Source: Erythrobacter sanguineus
GTDB lineage: Bacteria; Pseudomonadota; Alphaproteobacteria; Sphingomonadales; Sphingomonadaceae
Reading direction: 5' to 3'
NCBI GenBank assembly: GCA_945878845.1
Contig: CAMCUB010000004.1
Span: forward strand, 62,001 to 126,000
DNA: 64,000 nucleotides
Position 1 is the first letter of the stretch, and the number at the start of each line of letters is the position of its first letter. The translations under genes and the position numbers were made by a program. Under the pieces are notes generated by a model, which was not told the DNA's origin, searched no databases, and saw only the letters and a list, made by a program, of their open reading frames with translations. Positions 35,550-44,154 of this stretch are shown here, in pieces.

Positions 35550-35572
35550 TCCCCTCCCTTCGGGGAGGGGGG
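35550..35572. terminator. GC-rich hairpin between convergent genes
   Basis: CCCCTCC at 35551-35557 pairs with GGAGGGG at 35564-35570 over a 6-base loop. It lies between the permease/M1 stop and the convergent sixA stop. There is no T tract on either side, so intrinsic termination is uncertain; it could be a short palindromic repeat or an RNA-stabilising hairpin. Confidence 0.45.
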
Positions 35573-35581
35573 AATGCAAGC

Positions 35582-36121
35582 CTAGGCTTCCGGCCCCAGC
35601 TCCGGATCAAGGTCCCTGGGCCGCGCGAAGTGGACGAGCTCCGCGCAGTAACGCTTCAATTCGCTCCAATGCGCGATGTCGCATTCGAGCACAGCGTAGG
35701 CGGCGGTCGGGAATTTCACGACCGCTTCCTTGAACAGGGCGTTCTCCTTGCCCGGCGCGACCAGTTCGAGCAGCACGTCCTGCAAGCCCGGATTGTGCCC
35801 CGAGATGAGGATCGTCTTCGCCTCGTCGTCACCGCTGCCCGCGTGCGCCTCGATCGTCTCGACGATGGTGTCGAAGCTGGCGAGGTAGAGCCGCTGGTCA
35901 TAAATCGGCTCAAGCTCGGGCAGCGCGCCCTCGAGCGTCAGCTTCACCCGCACCGCAGGGCTCGCGATCAGGCGGTCCCACTTCACCCCGTGGTCGCGGA
36001 TATGCTTGCCGATCAGACCTGCGCCCTTCTTCCCGCGCGCATTCAGCCCGCGGTCGAAATCGCGCTGGGCGGTGTCGTCCCAGTCGGACTTGGCGTGGCG
36101 CAGGAGGCCGAGAATCTTCAT
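35582..36121 (-). CDS. SixA-like histidine phosphatase family protein
   Basis: A 179-residue member of the histidine phosphatase superfamily. The catalytic His is in LLRHAKSDW at residues 5-13, the second Arg/Ser region is LIASPAVRVKLT, and the second His is in ISGHNPGLQD. This set matches SixA, which removes phosphate from phosphohistidine of phosphotransfer proteins. At 179 residues it is a little longer than E. coli SixA (161). Its ATG overlaps the TGA of the upstream helicase gene by 4 bases, so it is translationally coupled to it. Confidence 0.88.
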   Translation of the reverse strand: MKILGLLRHAKSDWDDTAQRDFDRGLNARGKKGAGLIGKHIRDHGVKWDRLIASPAVRVKLTLEGALPELEPIYDQRLYLASFDTIVETIEAHAGSGDDEAKTILISGHNPGLQDVLLELVAPGKENALFKEAVVKFPTAAYAVLECDIAHWSELKRYCAELVHFARPRDLDPELGPEA

Positions 36122-38868
36122 GGCTGCAAGGCTCCTCCGGCTGGCTCGCTCTCCTTGCCCACAACACCAGCCGCGACGCGTTGTAAAGCCTCATCGAGCG
36201 TCACGCGCAGCACGGGCGTGCCTTTGGGAAAAGCGCTGAGCAACCGCGAGGGGAAGGCGGGGGAGAGGACGATGAAGTGGCCGCAATCATCCTTCGAGCG
36301 GATTAGCCGCCCGAAGGCCTGCGCGAGCTTGGCGCGGATGATGCGGTCGTCATGGGCCGAGCCCCCGCCCGCCAGCCGCCGCGCCTTGTGGAGGATGTCG
36401 GGGCGCGGCCAGGGGACCTGTTCCATCACCACGCATCGCAAGCTGTGGCCGGGCACGTCCACCCCATCACGCAGCGCATCGGTGCCGATCAGGCTCGCGC
36501 GCGGATCATCGCGGAAGATGTCGACGAGGGTGCCGGTGTCGATCGGGTCGACGTGCTGGGCATAGACGGGGAGGCCGCCCCGCACGAGCCGGTCGGCAAT
36601 CCGGCCGTGAACCGCGCGCAGTCGGCGGATCGCGGTGAACAGCCCGAGCACGCCGCCGCCTGACGCCTCGATGATGCGCGCATAGGCCCCGGCCAGCGCG
36701 GGCAGATCGCCCTTGGCGATGTCGGTGACGATCAGCACCTCGGCGCGGCTCGCATAGTCAAACGGGCTTTCCGCCGCCGAGAGCAGAGGCTGGGCTTCGA
36801 CATGCGCCGCGCCCGAGCGCTGGATCGCGCTAGACCATTTCTCGTCGGGCGCATCGGCATCGGTGGTGCGGTCGGTCAGCGTCGCGCTGGTCAGCAGCAC
36901 GCCGTGCGCTGGCTCGAGCACCACGCGGGCGAAGGGCTTCATCGGGTCGAGCCAGCGGCGGTGGATCGCGACGTCGAACTCGCGCGCGTCGGATCGGTCG
37001 ACCGCGAGCCAGTCGACGAACTCGGGATCAGCCGGGCCGCCGAGCCGGTCGAGCAGCGATTCCCACGCGGCCAAGAGGTCGATCCGCCACGCCAACGCAA
37101 ACCGCGCGCCTTCGATCCGCGCGCGGCCCTGCGCGTCGAGCCAATCGGGCGGCTCGGCGAGGATCGCTTCCAGCCGCCCGCCGAGCCGGATCAAGGGCAC
37201 GCGAATGCTGGCGAGGGCCTCGGAAGCCGCTCCCGCCGCCTCGATCACTTCGCCCGGCAGGCCCTCAGCCTCGGTCTCGATCCCGTAGCCCGCCTCCTGC
37301 CCGCCGCTCTCGTCGCGGGCATAGGTCGCGGTGCGCACGGCCGCGAGCAGGGCTTCCAATGGCCCGAAGGGGCTATTCTCGGCGAGGCGTTGCAGCCAGC
37401 CGTCGGAGGGGAGCAGTTGCCCTGCTTTGCACGCCGCGGTGATGGCCTCCGCGCCCGCATCGTCATAGCTGGCGATGTCGGCAAGCCGCGCCGAAAGCCC
37501 CCGCCGCCGCCCGCGCGCCTCGCGTTCCGGCCCCATGATCCAGCGGCGCAGTTCGATGGTTTCCTGCCCGCTCAGGGTGGCAGCAAAGGTGCTGTCGGCG
37601 GCATCGAAGACATGGTGCCCTTCGTCGAAGATCAGCCGCGTCGGGCGCTGGTTGGGGTCGCGGGCGCGCGCCGCGTTGACCATCACCAGCGCGTGATTGG
37701 CGATCACCAGATCGGCCTGCGCGCTATCCCGCGCGGCGCGCTCGATGAAGCATTTGCGGTAGTGCGGGCAGCCGGCATAGATGCACTCGCCGCGCTGGTC
37801 GGTGAGCGCCGCGATCCCGCGCTTCCTAAACAGCGTGCCGAGCCACCCCGGCAGATCGCCGCCCACCATGTCCCCGTCACGGGTAAAGGCCCCCCAGCGC
37901 GCGACCAGCTGCGCGAGGATGGCAGGCCGCCCTGCGAACCCGCCTTGCAGCGCGTCCTCGAGATTGAGGAGGCAGAGGTAATTCTCGCGCCCCTTCCTCA
38001 CCACCACCGGCGGCGAGCCGTCGGCGCGCTTGACCGGCCAGGCCCGGCGGCTTTCGGCGCGCAATTGGCGTTGCAGGTTCTTGGTGAAGGTCGAGACCCA
38101 CACCGTCCCGCCGCTGAGGCCCGCCCAGACCGAGGCGGGCGCGAGATAGCCCAAAGTCTTGCCGATCCCCGTCCCGGCCTGCGCCAGCGCGAGATGCGGT
38201 CTGCCGGGAGCCGAGCGCGGGGCGAAGATTCGGGCGACATCCTGCGCATAGGCGCGCTGGCCCTCGCGTTGTTCGGCGCCCTCGCCGGTCAGGCGCGCCA
38301 GCTGCGCCTGCACCGCCTCGGCGGAAAGTTCGACCTGCCGCGGGGCAGGGCGCTCGCCGGTCTCGTCCCATTCGGGCAGCTTGGCGAACAGCCAGCGCTC
38401 GGCCTTTTCGGGCTTGGCGATGTGCGGCCGCAGCACCTGCGCCCAGGGCCAGCGCAGGCGCTCCAGCGATTGCACCGCGCTCCACGCCCCCTCGCGCTCG
38501 AACCATTCGGGGTCCTGACACGCAGCCACCAAGGCGCCTGCCGCGCGCTGGAGCATCTCGGGCACTGCGGCGTCGTTCTCGGGCACGGGAAGCACCAAGG
38601 CCTCGGCAAGGCCGCGCGGGGTCGGCACGCAGAAGCGCGCGGGGTGGATGAAGGCGAAAGCCTCGAGCAGATCGAGCCCCGAGAGGTCGGGATAGCCCAG
38701 CCGGCTTGCCACCAGCGGCGCGTTGAGCAGCAGCACCGGGGTATCGGCGGCGGCCATGATCGCATCGCCCTTGGACACGGCCTGCGTCGCGCCGCTTGCA
38801 GGCCGCAGCCAATGCCCGCCGTGGCTGGCGTGCAATGCAGGCAAGGGGAGCGGATCGGGGAGAGTCAC
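36118..38868 (-). CDS. DinG/XPD-like ATP-dependent DNA helicase
   Basis: A 916-residue superfamily 2 helicase of the iron-sulfur DinG/XPD group. Walker A is AGTGIGKT at 231-238. Four cysteines, C299, C362, C367 and C373, are positioned for the [4Fe-4S] cluster domain, and the Walker B box is DEGH at 415-418. Motif VI-like QAFGRLIRSKDD is near the C-terminus. Residues 1-220 form an N-terminal region not typical of E. coli DinG (716 residues). The frame opens with a GTG at 38868 giving MTLPDPLPLPALHASHGGHW; ATG at 38757 is a possible shorter start. It probably unwinds DNA in repair or R-loop removal. sixA overlaps its 3' end by 4 bases. Confidence 0.9.
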   Translation of the reverse strand: MTLPDPLPLPALHASHGGHWLRPASGATQAVSKGDAIMAAADTPVLLLNAPLVASRLGYPDLSGLDLLEAFAFIHPARFCVPTPRGLAEALVLPVPENDAAVPEMLQRAAGALVAACQDPEWFEREGAWSAVQSLERLRWPWAQVLRPHIAKPEKAERWLFAKLPEWDETGERPAPRQVELSAEAVQAQLARLTGEGAEQREGQRAYAQDVARIFAPRSAPGRPHLALAQAGTGIGKTLGYLAPASVWAGLSGGTVWVSTFTKNLQRQLRAESRRAWPVKRADGSPPVVVRKGRENYLCLLNLEDALQGGFAGRPAILAQLVARWGAFTRDGDMVGGDLPGWLGTLFRKRGIAALTDQRGECIYAGCPHYRKCFIERAARDSAQADLVIANHALVMVNAARARDPNQRPTRLIFDEGHHVFDAADSTFAATLSGQETIELRRWIMGPEREARGRRRGLSARLADIASYDDAGAEAITAACKAGQLLPSDGWLQRLAENSPFGPLEALLAAVRTATYARDESGGQEAGYGIETEAEGLPGEVIEAAGAASEALASIRVPLIRLGGRLEAILAEPPDWLDAQGRARIEGARFALAWRIDLLAAWESLLDRLGGPADPEFVDWLAVDRSDAREFDVAIHRRWLDPMKPFARVVLEPAHGVLLTSATLTDRTTDADAPDEKWSSAIQRSGAAHVEAQPLLSAAESPFDYASRAEVLIVTDIAKGDLPALAGAYARIIEASGGGVLGLFTAIRRLRAVHGRIADRLVRGGLPVYAQHVDPIDTGTLVDIFRDDPRASLIGTDALRDGVDVPGHSLRCVVMEQVPWPRPDILHKARRLAGGGSAHDDRIIRAKLAQAFGRLIRSKDDCGHFIVLSPAFPSRLLSAFPKGTPVLRVTLDEALQRVAAGVVGKESEPAGGALQP

Positions 38869-39049
38869 CTGCGCTTAGATGGGGGAGGGCTGCGGCGATG
38901 TAAACGCCGCGCGCTGCCGCTTTGCCCCGCCGGCTGTCCTACAGCGGTCCGATGGCGTAGAAGAGCGCCATGCTGCAACGGCAACCCTTCATTCAGCGCC
39001 GCGATTTCCTGTCCGTCCGCCTGCAAAATGCGCCTTTAAAATTCTGTTT

Positions 39050-39110
39050 TATAATCTGAAAACGCCATGTTGGGAAAGTGACGCGCTGTCATCTTTGTCA
39101 TCTTCCCAAC
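39050..39110 (+). promoter_or_regulatory. Probable lysS promoter with inverted repeat
   Basis: TATAAT at 39050-39055 lies in the most AT-rich stretch of this region and is a good -10 element, although no clear -35 is seen. It is followed by an 8-base perfect inverted repeat, GTTGGGAA at 39069-39076 and TTCCCAAC at 39103-39110, which falls in the leader of the lysS transcript. It could be an operator or an RNA hairpin. Otherwise the 293 bases between the helicase and lysS hold no gene that I can support. Confidence 0.5.
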
Positions 39111-39161
39111 AGCCATTCTACGCTTGCAAGCCGCCTTGCGCCCCGTAAAAGCCGCCACACC

Positions 39162-40775
39162 ATGACGATAACCCAAGACGCCCTCATCGCCGCAGCGACC
39201 AATTCCAAGGCCTGGCCTTTTCAGGAGGCGCAGCGCCTCGCCAAGCGGCTTCCTGACGGCAAGCCCGGCGGCGTGCTGTTCGAGACCGGCTACGGCCCCT
39301 CAGGGCTCCCGCATATCGGAACCTTTCAGGAAGTGCTGCGCACCACGCTGGTGCGCCGCGCCTACGAGACGCTGACCGGTCAGCCGACCCGGCTGGTGGC
39401 GTTCAGCGACGACATGGATGGGCTGCGCAAGGTGCCCGACAATGTGCCGAACAAGGCGCTGCTCGACGCGAACCTTGGCAAGCCCCTGTCGCGCATCCCC
39501 GATCCTTTCGAAAAGTTCGAAAGCTTCGCTGCGCACAACAATGCGATGCTGCGCGATTTTCTGGATCGCTTCGGGTTCGAGTACGAATTCGTCAGTTCCT
39601 CGGACTGCTACAATGGCGGCAAGTTCGACGATGCGCTGCGCGGGGTCCTGACGAATTTTCAGGCGATCCTCGACATCATGCTGCCGACCCTCGGAGAGGA
39701 GCGCCGCAAGACCTACTCGCCCGTCATGCCTATCTCGCCGACCACGGGCGCGGTGTTGCAGGTGCCGATCGAGGTGGTCGATGCGGCGGCGGGCATCATC
39801 CGGTTCACCGACGAGGACGGCGCGGTCGTCGAGCAGTCGGCGCTGGGCGGCATGGCCAAGTGCCAGTGGAAGGTCGACTGGGCGATGCGCTGGGTGGGGC
39901 TCGGCGTCGATTACGAGATGTACGGCAAGGACCTGACCGATTCCGGCATCCAGTCGGGCAAGATCGCCCGCGTCCTCGGCGGGCAAAAGCCCGAGGGGCT
40001 GATCTACGAGCTGTTCCTTGATGCCAAGGGCGAGAAGATTTCTAAGTCCAAGGGCAATGGCCTGTCGATCGAGGAGTGGCTGCAATATGGCAGCCCCGAG
40101 AGCCTGGGCCTCTACATCTTCGCCAATCCCAAGAGCGCCAAGCAATTGCACGCCGGGGTGATCCCCAAGGCGGTCGACGATTATTGGCAGTTCCGCGCCG
40201 CCATTCCGGGGCAGGACGCCGAAAAGCGGCTGGGCAATCCGGTGTGGAATCTGCTGCGTGCTAACGAGCGCCACGAAGGGGCCGAAGCCCCGGGTGAGGG
40301 CGATACGTTGGCGGTGCCGTTCAGCCTGCTCTTGAACCTCGTGGGCGTGCTCGGCGCGGGCGCGACGCGCGAGGCGGTGTGGTCGTACCTCGGCAATTAC
40401 GTCGCGGATGCGGACCCGGCCAAGCACCCCGCGCTCGATGCGCTGGTGGGCCGGGCGCTCGCCTATAACCGCGATTTTGTTGCCCCGACGCTCGAGAAGC
40501 GCGCGCCTGCGGGCGGCGAGGTTGGGGCCTTGCAGGCGCTTGATGCCGCGCTCGAAATGGCCGACCCTGCGACCAGCGCCGAGGACCTCCAGACCATCGT
40601 CTACGAGATCGGCAAGATCGAGGAGTTCGGGTTCGAGAGCCTTCGGGACTGGTTCAAGGCGCTCTACGAAACCCTGCTTGGCAGTGAGCAGGGTCCGCGC
40701 ATGGGCAGCTTCATCGCGCTCTACGGCATTGCGCCCACCCGCGCGCTGATCGCGGAGGCGCTGGCCAAGGCATGA
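39162..40775 (+). CDS. lysS: Lysyl-tRNA synthetase, class I
   Basis: A 537-residue class I lysyl-tRNA synthetase, the archaeal/alphaproteobacterial form unrelated to the class II enzyme of E. coli. It charges tRNA-Lys. The ATP-binding signatures are PHIG in GPSGLPHIGTF (50-53) and KISKS at 292-296, with a C-terminal helical anticodon-binding region. ATG at 39162 is chosen for the family N-terminus (MTITQDALIAAATNSKAWPF); an upstream open frame with a GTG-like start is unlikely. It ends 7 bases before the DUF1003 gene. Confidence 0.95.
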   Translation: MTITQDALIAAATNSKAWPFQEAQRLAKRLPDGKPGGVLFETGYGPSGLPHIGTFQEVLRTTLVRRAYETLTGQPTRLVAFSDDMDGLRKVPDNVPNKALLDANLGKPLSRIPDPFEKFESFAAHNNAMLRDFLDRFGFEYEFVSSSDCYNGGKFDDALRGVLTNFQAILDIMLPTLGEERRKTYSPVMPISPTTGAVLQVPIEVVDAAAGIIRFTDEDGAVVEQSALGGMAKCQWKVDWAMRWVGLGVDYEMYGKDLTDSGIQSGKIARVLGGQKPEGLIYELFLDAKGEKISKSKGNGLSIEEWLQYGSPESLGLYIFANPKSAKQLHAGVIPKAVDDYWQFRAAIPGQDAEKRLGNPVWNLLRANERHEGAEAPGEGDTLAVPFSLLLNLVGVLGAGATREAVWSYLGNYVADADPAKHPALDALVGRALAYNRDFVAPTLEKRAPAGGEVGALQALDAALEMADPATSAEDLQTIVYEIGKIEEFGFESLRDWFKALYETLLGSEQGPRMGSFIALYGIAPTRALIAEALAKA

Positions 40776-40782
40776 CCCGTCT

Positions 40783-41319
40783 ATGACCCGCCGCGACGCC
40801 GATCCGCACAAGCTTGCCCGCGAGTTGCTGGGCCGGGATTACGACGATCTGGCGGCGGACGAGCAGCGGGTGTTGAAGCATGTCGCGGCGGGCAGCTTCA
40901 CCGGGCGCGATGCCGATGAACTGGCGCAGGCGCACGCCACCTTTGGCGACCGGCTCGCCGATCGGGTCGCGGCAGTGGGGGGAAGCTGGGGCTTCATCAT
41001 CGCCTTCGGCGTGGTGCTGGTGGTGTGGGCGGCGCTCAATAGCGGGGTGATCCAGGCGTTGGGCTTCAGGCCCTTCGATCCCTATCCCTTCATCTTCCTC
41101 AACCTGATGCTCTCGATGCTGGCGGCGGTGCAGGCGCCGGTGATCCTGATGAGCCAGAACCGTCAGGCGATGAAGGACCGCATCACCGCGCGCCATGATT
41201 ACGAGGTCAATCTGCGCACCCAGCTCGAAATCCTGCGCCTCGCGCGCCGGGTCGAGGCGCTGGCGGCGGATGTGCGGGCAATCGCGAAGAAGGAGGCCGG
41301 GCCGGGTGGGGACGGATAG
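40783..41319 (+). CDS. DUF1003 domain membrane protein
   Basis: A 178-residue protein with two transmembrane helices (about 66-87 and 100-120) and a charged C-terminal helix. The block FDPYPFIFLNLMLSMLAAVQ, followed by APVILMSQNRQAMKDR, is the DUF1003 signature. The N-terminal region (DLAADEQRVLKHVAAG) is typical as well. The function of the family is unknown. It lies 7 bases downstream of lysS and may be read from the same transcript. It ends 7 bases from the convergent oxygenase gene. Confidence 0.88.
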   Translation: MTRRDADPHKLARELLGRDYDDLAADEQRVLKHVAAGSFTGRDADELAQAHATFGDRLADRVAAVGGSWGFIIAFGVVLVVWAALNSGVIQALGFRPFDPYPFIFLNLMLSMLAAVQAPVILMSQNRQAMKDRITARHDYEVNLRTQLEILRLARRVEALAADVRAIAKKEAGPGGDG

Positions 41320-41326
41320 CCCGCCC

Positions 41327-42007
41327 TCAACGCCATCTGCGGGTGCGGTACCACTTGGTGATGATGTATTTCGCCCCCGCCTCAACCGGGGTTCCGGCAT
41401 GGAGCGTCGCCTCGTTGGGGCGGCCGTCAGGCAGCGCATTGTTCCAAAGCAACAGCACGCCCGGGGTGGGAGCGAAATTGATGCCGAGCAGGGTGAAGGC
41501 GGTCGCGCCGCCTGCCTCGACCGGGTTGAGATAGGCCATCGTCGTCCAGCTGCGCTGCCCGCCGCGCGCCTCTTCGCTCGGCCAGTAGCTTTCGGAGGTG
41601 TAGAACCAGTCGTTGTGCGGTTTGAATTCCTGCCCCGGCAGATAGCGCTGGCCCTGGATCGGCTCGCCGAAGCTCTTGGGCACGCCCAGCACCGCATCGA
41701 TCCGCGCCGAGATGCCGGCGACGAGGGCATCATAGGGGTCAAGATCGCTCGAGAAGGAGGTGCGAAACCCGCTCGCATAGTCGAGCTCGTGCAGCGCCGA
41801 GGGCTTGGCGATCTGGTCGATCATGGCGGTGAGGCGGCCGCATTCCTCGCCCGACAGGAACCCGCCGATGGCATAGAGCTCGATCCGCTCGTCGGGCACG
41901 CGGTAGATCCCCGGCATTGCCCCCAGCCGCGCGCGCACCGCGGTGCCGAGCCGGGCGAGGGCGTTCTGGTCGGGCGCAGGGGCGGGGGAGGGCGTGGGCG
42001 CGGTCAT
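41327..42007 (-). CDS. Prolyl 4-hydroxylase-like 2OG-Fe(II) oxygenase
   Basis: A 226-residue 2-oxoglutarate- and iron-dependent dioxygenase of the P4Hc type. The facial triad is H131-x-D133 in FKPHNDWF and H203 in TLHAGTPV, with K213 positioned to bind the 2-oxoglutarate carboxylate. The intervening strand YLNPVEAGGATAFTLLG is typical. Bacterial members hydroxylate prolines in proteins such as EF-Tu, or small molecules; the substrate here is unknown. It is divergent from the cytochrome b561 gene with 122 bases between. Confidence 0.88.
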   Translation of the reverse strand: MTAPTPSPAPAPDQNALARLGTAVRARLGAMPGIYRVPDERIELYAIGGFLSGEECGRLTAMIDQIAKPSALHELDYASGFRTSFSSDLDPYDALVAGISARIDAVLGVPKSFGEPIQGQRYLPGQEFKPHNDWFYTSESYWPSEEARGGQRSWTTMAYLNPVEAGGATAFTLLGINFAPTPGVLLLWNNALPDGRPNEATLHAGTPVEAGAKYIITKWYRTRRWR

Positions 42008-42129
42008 CGTCGGGCGAACCTAGCAAGCCTGCGCGCGCCGGTGCAAGCGGCAGGCGCGCGCGTGCCCCTTGTGACCCTGCCCCAGCCTGTTATGCAGGCC
42101 GCTGCGGGGGTGCTTTGGAGGGATAGACC

Positions 42130-42687
42130 ATGAACCTCGACGCCAAGACCAAATATTCGGGCCTCGCCATGCTGCTGCACTGGCTGATCGCGGTGCTGGT
42201 GATCGTGCAGTGGCAGGTCGCCGTCGCCGCTGAGGCCACGCCCGACAAGGAGGCCGCGGGCCAGATCATGGGCAATCACTTCGCCTTCGGCGTGGTGATC
42301 TTCATCCTGGTCGCGCTGCGGCTGGTGTGGCGCCTGATCAGCCCGCCGCCCCCGACCGTATCTGGCCACGGGCCGTGGGAGCGGCTGCTCGCGCGGGTCG
42401 TCCACCTGACCTTCTACGCGCTGCTGCTGGTCATGCCCATCGCCGGGTGGATCGCGCTCTCGACCTTCGGGGAGACCATCAGCGTCTGGGGCCTGTTCAG
42501 CCTGCCCCCGCTGCCGGTGCCGCAGAACCCCACGCTTGGCGAGACCATCTTCGAGCTTCACGGGGCCGCGGGCATCGCGCTGCTGGTATTGGCCGGGCTC
42601 CATGCGCTCGCCGCGCTTAAGCACGCATTCATCGACAAGGACGGCACGCTCTACCGCATGCTGCCCTTCGGCACGGCGCGGAGCTGA
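42130..42687 (+). CDS. Cytochrome b561 family protein
   Basis: A 185-residue four-helix membrane cytochrome of the bacterial b561 family. Candidate heme ligands are H17 (MLLHWLI), H50 (MGNHFAFG), H144 (FELHGAAG) and H158 (LAGLHALAAL), paired across the helices as in E. coli CybB, which oxidises ubiquinol. GGAGGGATAGACC before the ATG is a strong ribosome-binding site. A terminator follows 15 bases after the stop. Confidence 0.9.
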   Translation: MNLDAKTKYSGLAMLLHWLIAVLVIVQWQVAVAAEATPDKEAAGQIMGNHFAFGVVIFILVALRLVWRLISPPPPTVSGHGPWERLLARVVHLTFYALLLVMPIAGWIALSTFGETISVWGLFSLPPLPVPQNPTLGETIFELHGAAGIALLVLAGLHALAALKHAFIDKDGTLYRMLPFGTARS

Positions 42688-42701
42688 ACGGACCACGAGA
42701 A

Positions 42702-42739
42702 AGCCCCGTCGGATCGCTCCGGCGGGGCTGTCCCTTTTC
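42702..42739 (+). terminator. Rho-independent terminator after cytochrome b561
   Basis: A 12-base-pair stem (AGCCCCGTCGGA with TCCGGCGGGGCT, one wobble) around a 4-base loop is followed by TGTCCC and TTTT. It closes the b561 transcript before the convergent RcnB-like gene, which ends at 42750. Confidence 0.8.
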
Positions 42740-42749
42740 TGGCGAAGAC

Positions 42750-43976
42750 CTACCAGAAGAAGTCGTGGATCACGTCTACGACTTCGCCGGTGTAGATATC
42801 GACGAGCACCACATCGTCATAATACCGGACCCACTGGTAAGGCCCATAGGCCGGCGGGAGACGGTAGGCGTAGGGATCGCTGATGAAGAAGCGCGGCTGG
42901 AAGAACAGGCTGTCGAGATAGAAGCCGATGCTCAGCCGGCTGTAGCTGTGGCTGCGGAACGGTGCGTAGTAGGGACCCGGACGGTACACGAAGCGGTTGC
43001 CGCGGCGGAAACTGTTCCAGTCGTAACGGCGGTCGGCGCGCCAGCGGTTGTCCCAGCGACGGAAATCGCGGCTGTCCCAGCCCGGTCGCCCGTTCCAGCC
43101 CCAGCGCCAGTCGTCCTGACGCCAGCCCCGGCGGTCGCCGCGCCAGCCGTCACGCCGGTCACGGTCGCCGCGCCATTCGCCGCGGCGGTCGTCGTCGCGG
43201 CGCCAGTCGCCGCGCTGATCGGCACGGCGCGCGTCGCGAGCGATATCGCCGACCTGGCCAGAGAAACCGCCGCCACCTCGGCCGTCACGGCCGCCGCGGG
43301 CGCGGATGTCGCCGACGCGGCCGTCCACACGATCCGCACGGCGGTCGCCGCGGTCCTCGATGCGGTCGGCGCGCGCGTCGGTGCGGCGGTCGACCTGATC
43401 GGCGGCGCGATCGCGGCCGCGCCATTCGAGCCGGCGCGCCTCGACATCGCCGCGCTGTTCGACACGGTCCGCGCGCTGCTCGAAGCGGCCGTCGACGCGG
43501 TCTGCGCGCCGTTCGCTACGCTGGTCGATGCGGCCGGCGCGCTGGTCGCGCTGGGCCTGCTGCTGGGCCGCGCGGGTGCGGTCAGCCACCTCGCCGCCGA
43601 AACCACGCGCTGAGGGGCGGGCGGGCACGGTCTGCTGGACCGGCGGCGGCGCGGCGCGCTGCGGGCGCGGTGCTTCGGGTGCGGCAAAGCGCGGCGCGGC
43701 GCGGGGGGCATCGGCCCGCTGCGGGCGAGGGAAGTCAGCCCGCGGGGCACGCGGAGCTTCGGCGCGCGGCGCGCGGGGAGCTTCGGCGCGGGGCATTGCG
43801 GCGCGCTGCGGGCGGCCGGTCACTTCGGCACGCGGCGCGGAACGCTCGACCCGCGTCGGGCGCGGACGATCGTCCTGCGCCGCGGCGGGCACGGCCGGAA
43901 GCGCGACAGCCAGCGCCGCGGCGAGCGCCGCCAGTGATCCGCCGGTTTTGGCGAAGGGGGCAAAAAGAGATTTCAT
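42750..43976 (-). CDS. RcnB-family protein with long Arg/Asp-rich repeat region
   Basis: A 408-residue secreted protein. The signal peptide ends near PAAAQ (residues 28-32). Residues about 33-130 are Arg/Pro/Ala-rich with repeated PRAEAPRAPRA units. Residues about 130-300 are Arg/Asp-rich with heptad-like RADRVDGRFEQ and RGDRRGEWRG units. The last 110 residues form the RcnB domain: WRADRRYDWNSFRRGNRF, the YYAPF/YSRLSIGFYLDS strands and PPAYGPYQWVRYYDDVVLVD with a closing HDFFW. E. coli RcnB is a small periplasmic protein affecting nickel/cobalt export; here the long charged region is an addition. GGAGG lies 9 bases before the ATG. Its promoter region holds the inverted repeat at 44073. Confidence 0.85.
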   Translation of the reverse strand: MKSLFAPFAKTGGSLAALAAALAVALPAVPAAAQDDRPRPTRVERSAPRAEVTGRPQRAAMPRAEAPRAPRAEAPRAPRADFPRPQRADAPRAAPRFAAPEAPRPQRAAPPPVQQTVPARPSARGFGGEVADRTRAAQQQAQRDQRAGRIDQRSERRADRVDGRFEQRADRVEQRGDVEARRLEWRGRDRAADQVDRRTDARADRIEDRGDRRADRVDGRVGDIRARGGRDGRGGGGFSGQVGDIARDARRADQRGDWRRDDDRRGEWRGDRDRRDGWRGDRRGWRQDDWRWGWNGRPGWDSRDFRRWDNRWRADRRYDWNSFRRGNRFVYRPGPYYAPFRSHSYSRLSIGFYLDSLFFQPRFFISDPYAYRLPPAYGPYQWVRYYDDVVLVDIYTGEVVDVIHDFFW

Positions 43977-44072
43977 GGCAAGTGCCTCCGATATCGCCAG
44001 CCCACCACAGGCCTGTTGAGATGATGCTGAAATAAGCCCCGCAGACTGTCGCAGCGATGAACCGGTTCGGCG

Positions 44073-44108
44073 ATGTTCAGAAAAAATGCAGTGTGGCTGA
44101 ACATTTTT
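44073..44108. promoter_or_regulatory. Overlapping inverted repeats between rcnB-like and PPOX genes
   Basis: ATGTTCAG at 44073-44080 and CTGAACAT at 44097-44104 form a perfect 8-base inverted repeat. AAAAATG at 44082-44088 and CATTTTT at 44102-44108 form a second one that competes for the same 3' arm. This lies in the 178-base gap between divergent genes. It may be an operator or a switchable RNA hairpin; the following T run gives some terminator character on the plus strand. Confidence 0.45.
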
Positions 44109-44154
44109 CCGCAAGGCTTGACGCGCGCGCGCTTGCAGCCAAAGGCGCAGCGCC

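Noticed and set aside
31549..35610. 1353-codon open frame on the minus strand opposite the permease/M1 fusion
   Set aside because: Its composition (Arg/His/Asp-rich, no motifs) is typical of antisense shadow frames in GC-rich genomes, while the plus strand encodes a clear ABC/M1 protein.
36802..39039. 745-codon plus-strand open frame opposite the DinG-like helicase
   Set aside because: Antisense shadow; the helicase motifs on the other strand are complete.
42765..43613. 282-codon Val/Ala-rich plus-strand open frame opposite the RcnB-like gene
   Set aside because: It mirrors the Arg/Asp repeat codons of the other strand; the RcnB frame has a signal peptide, a GGAGG site and a known domain.
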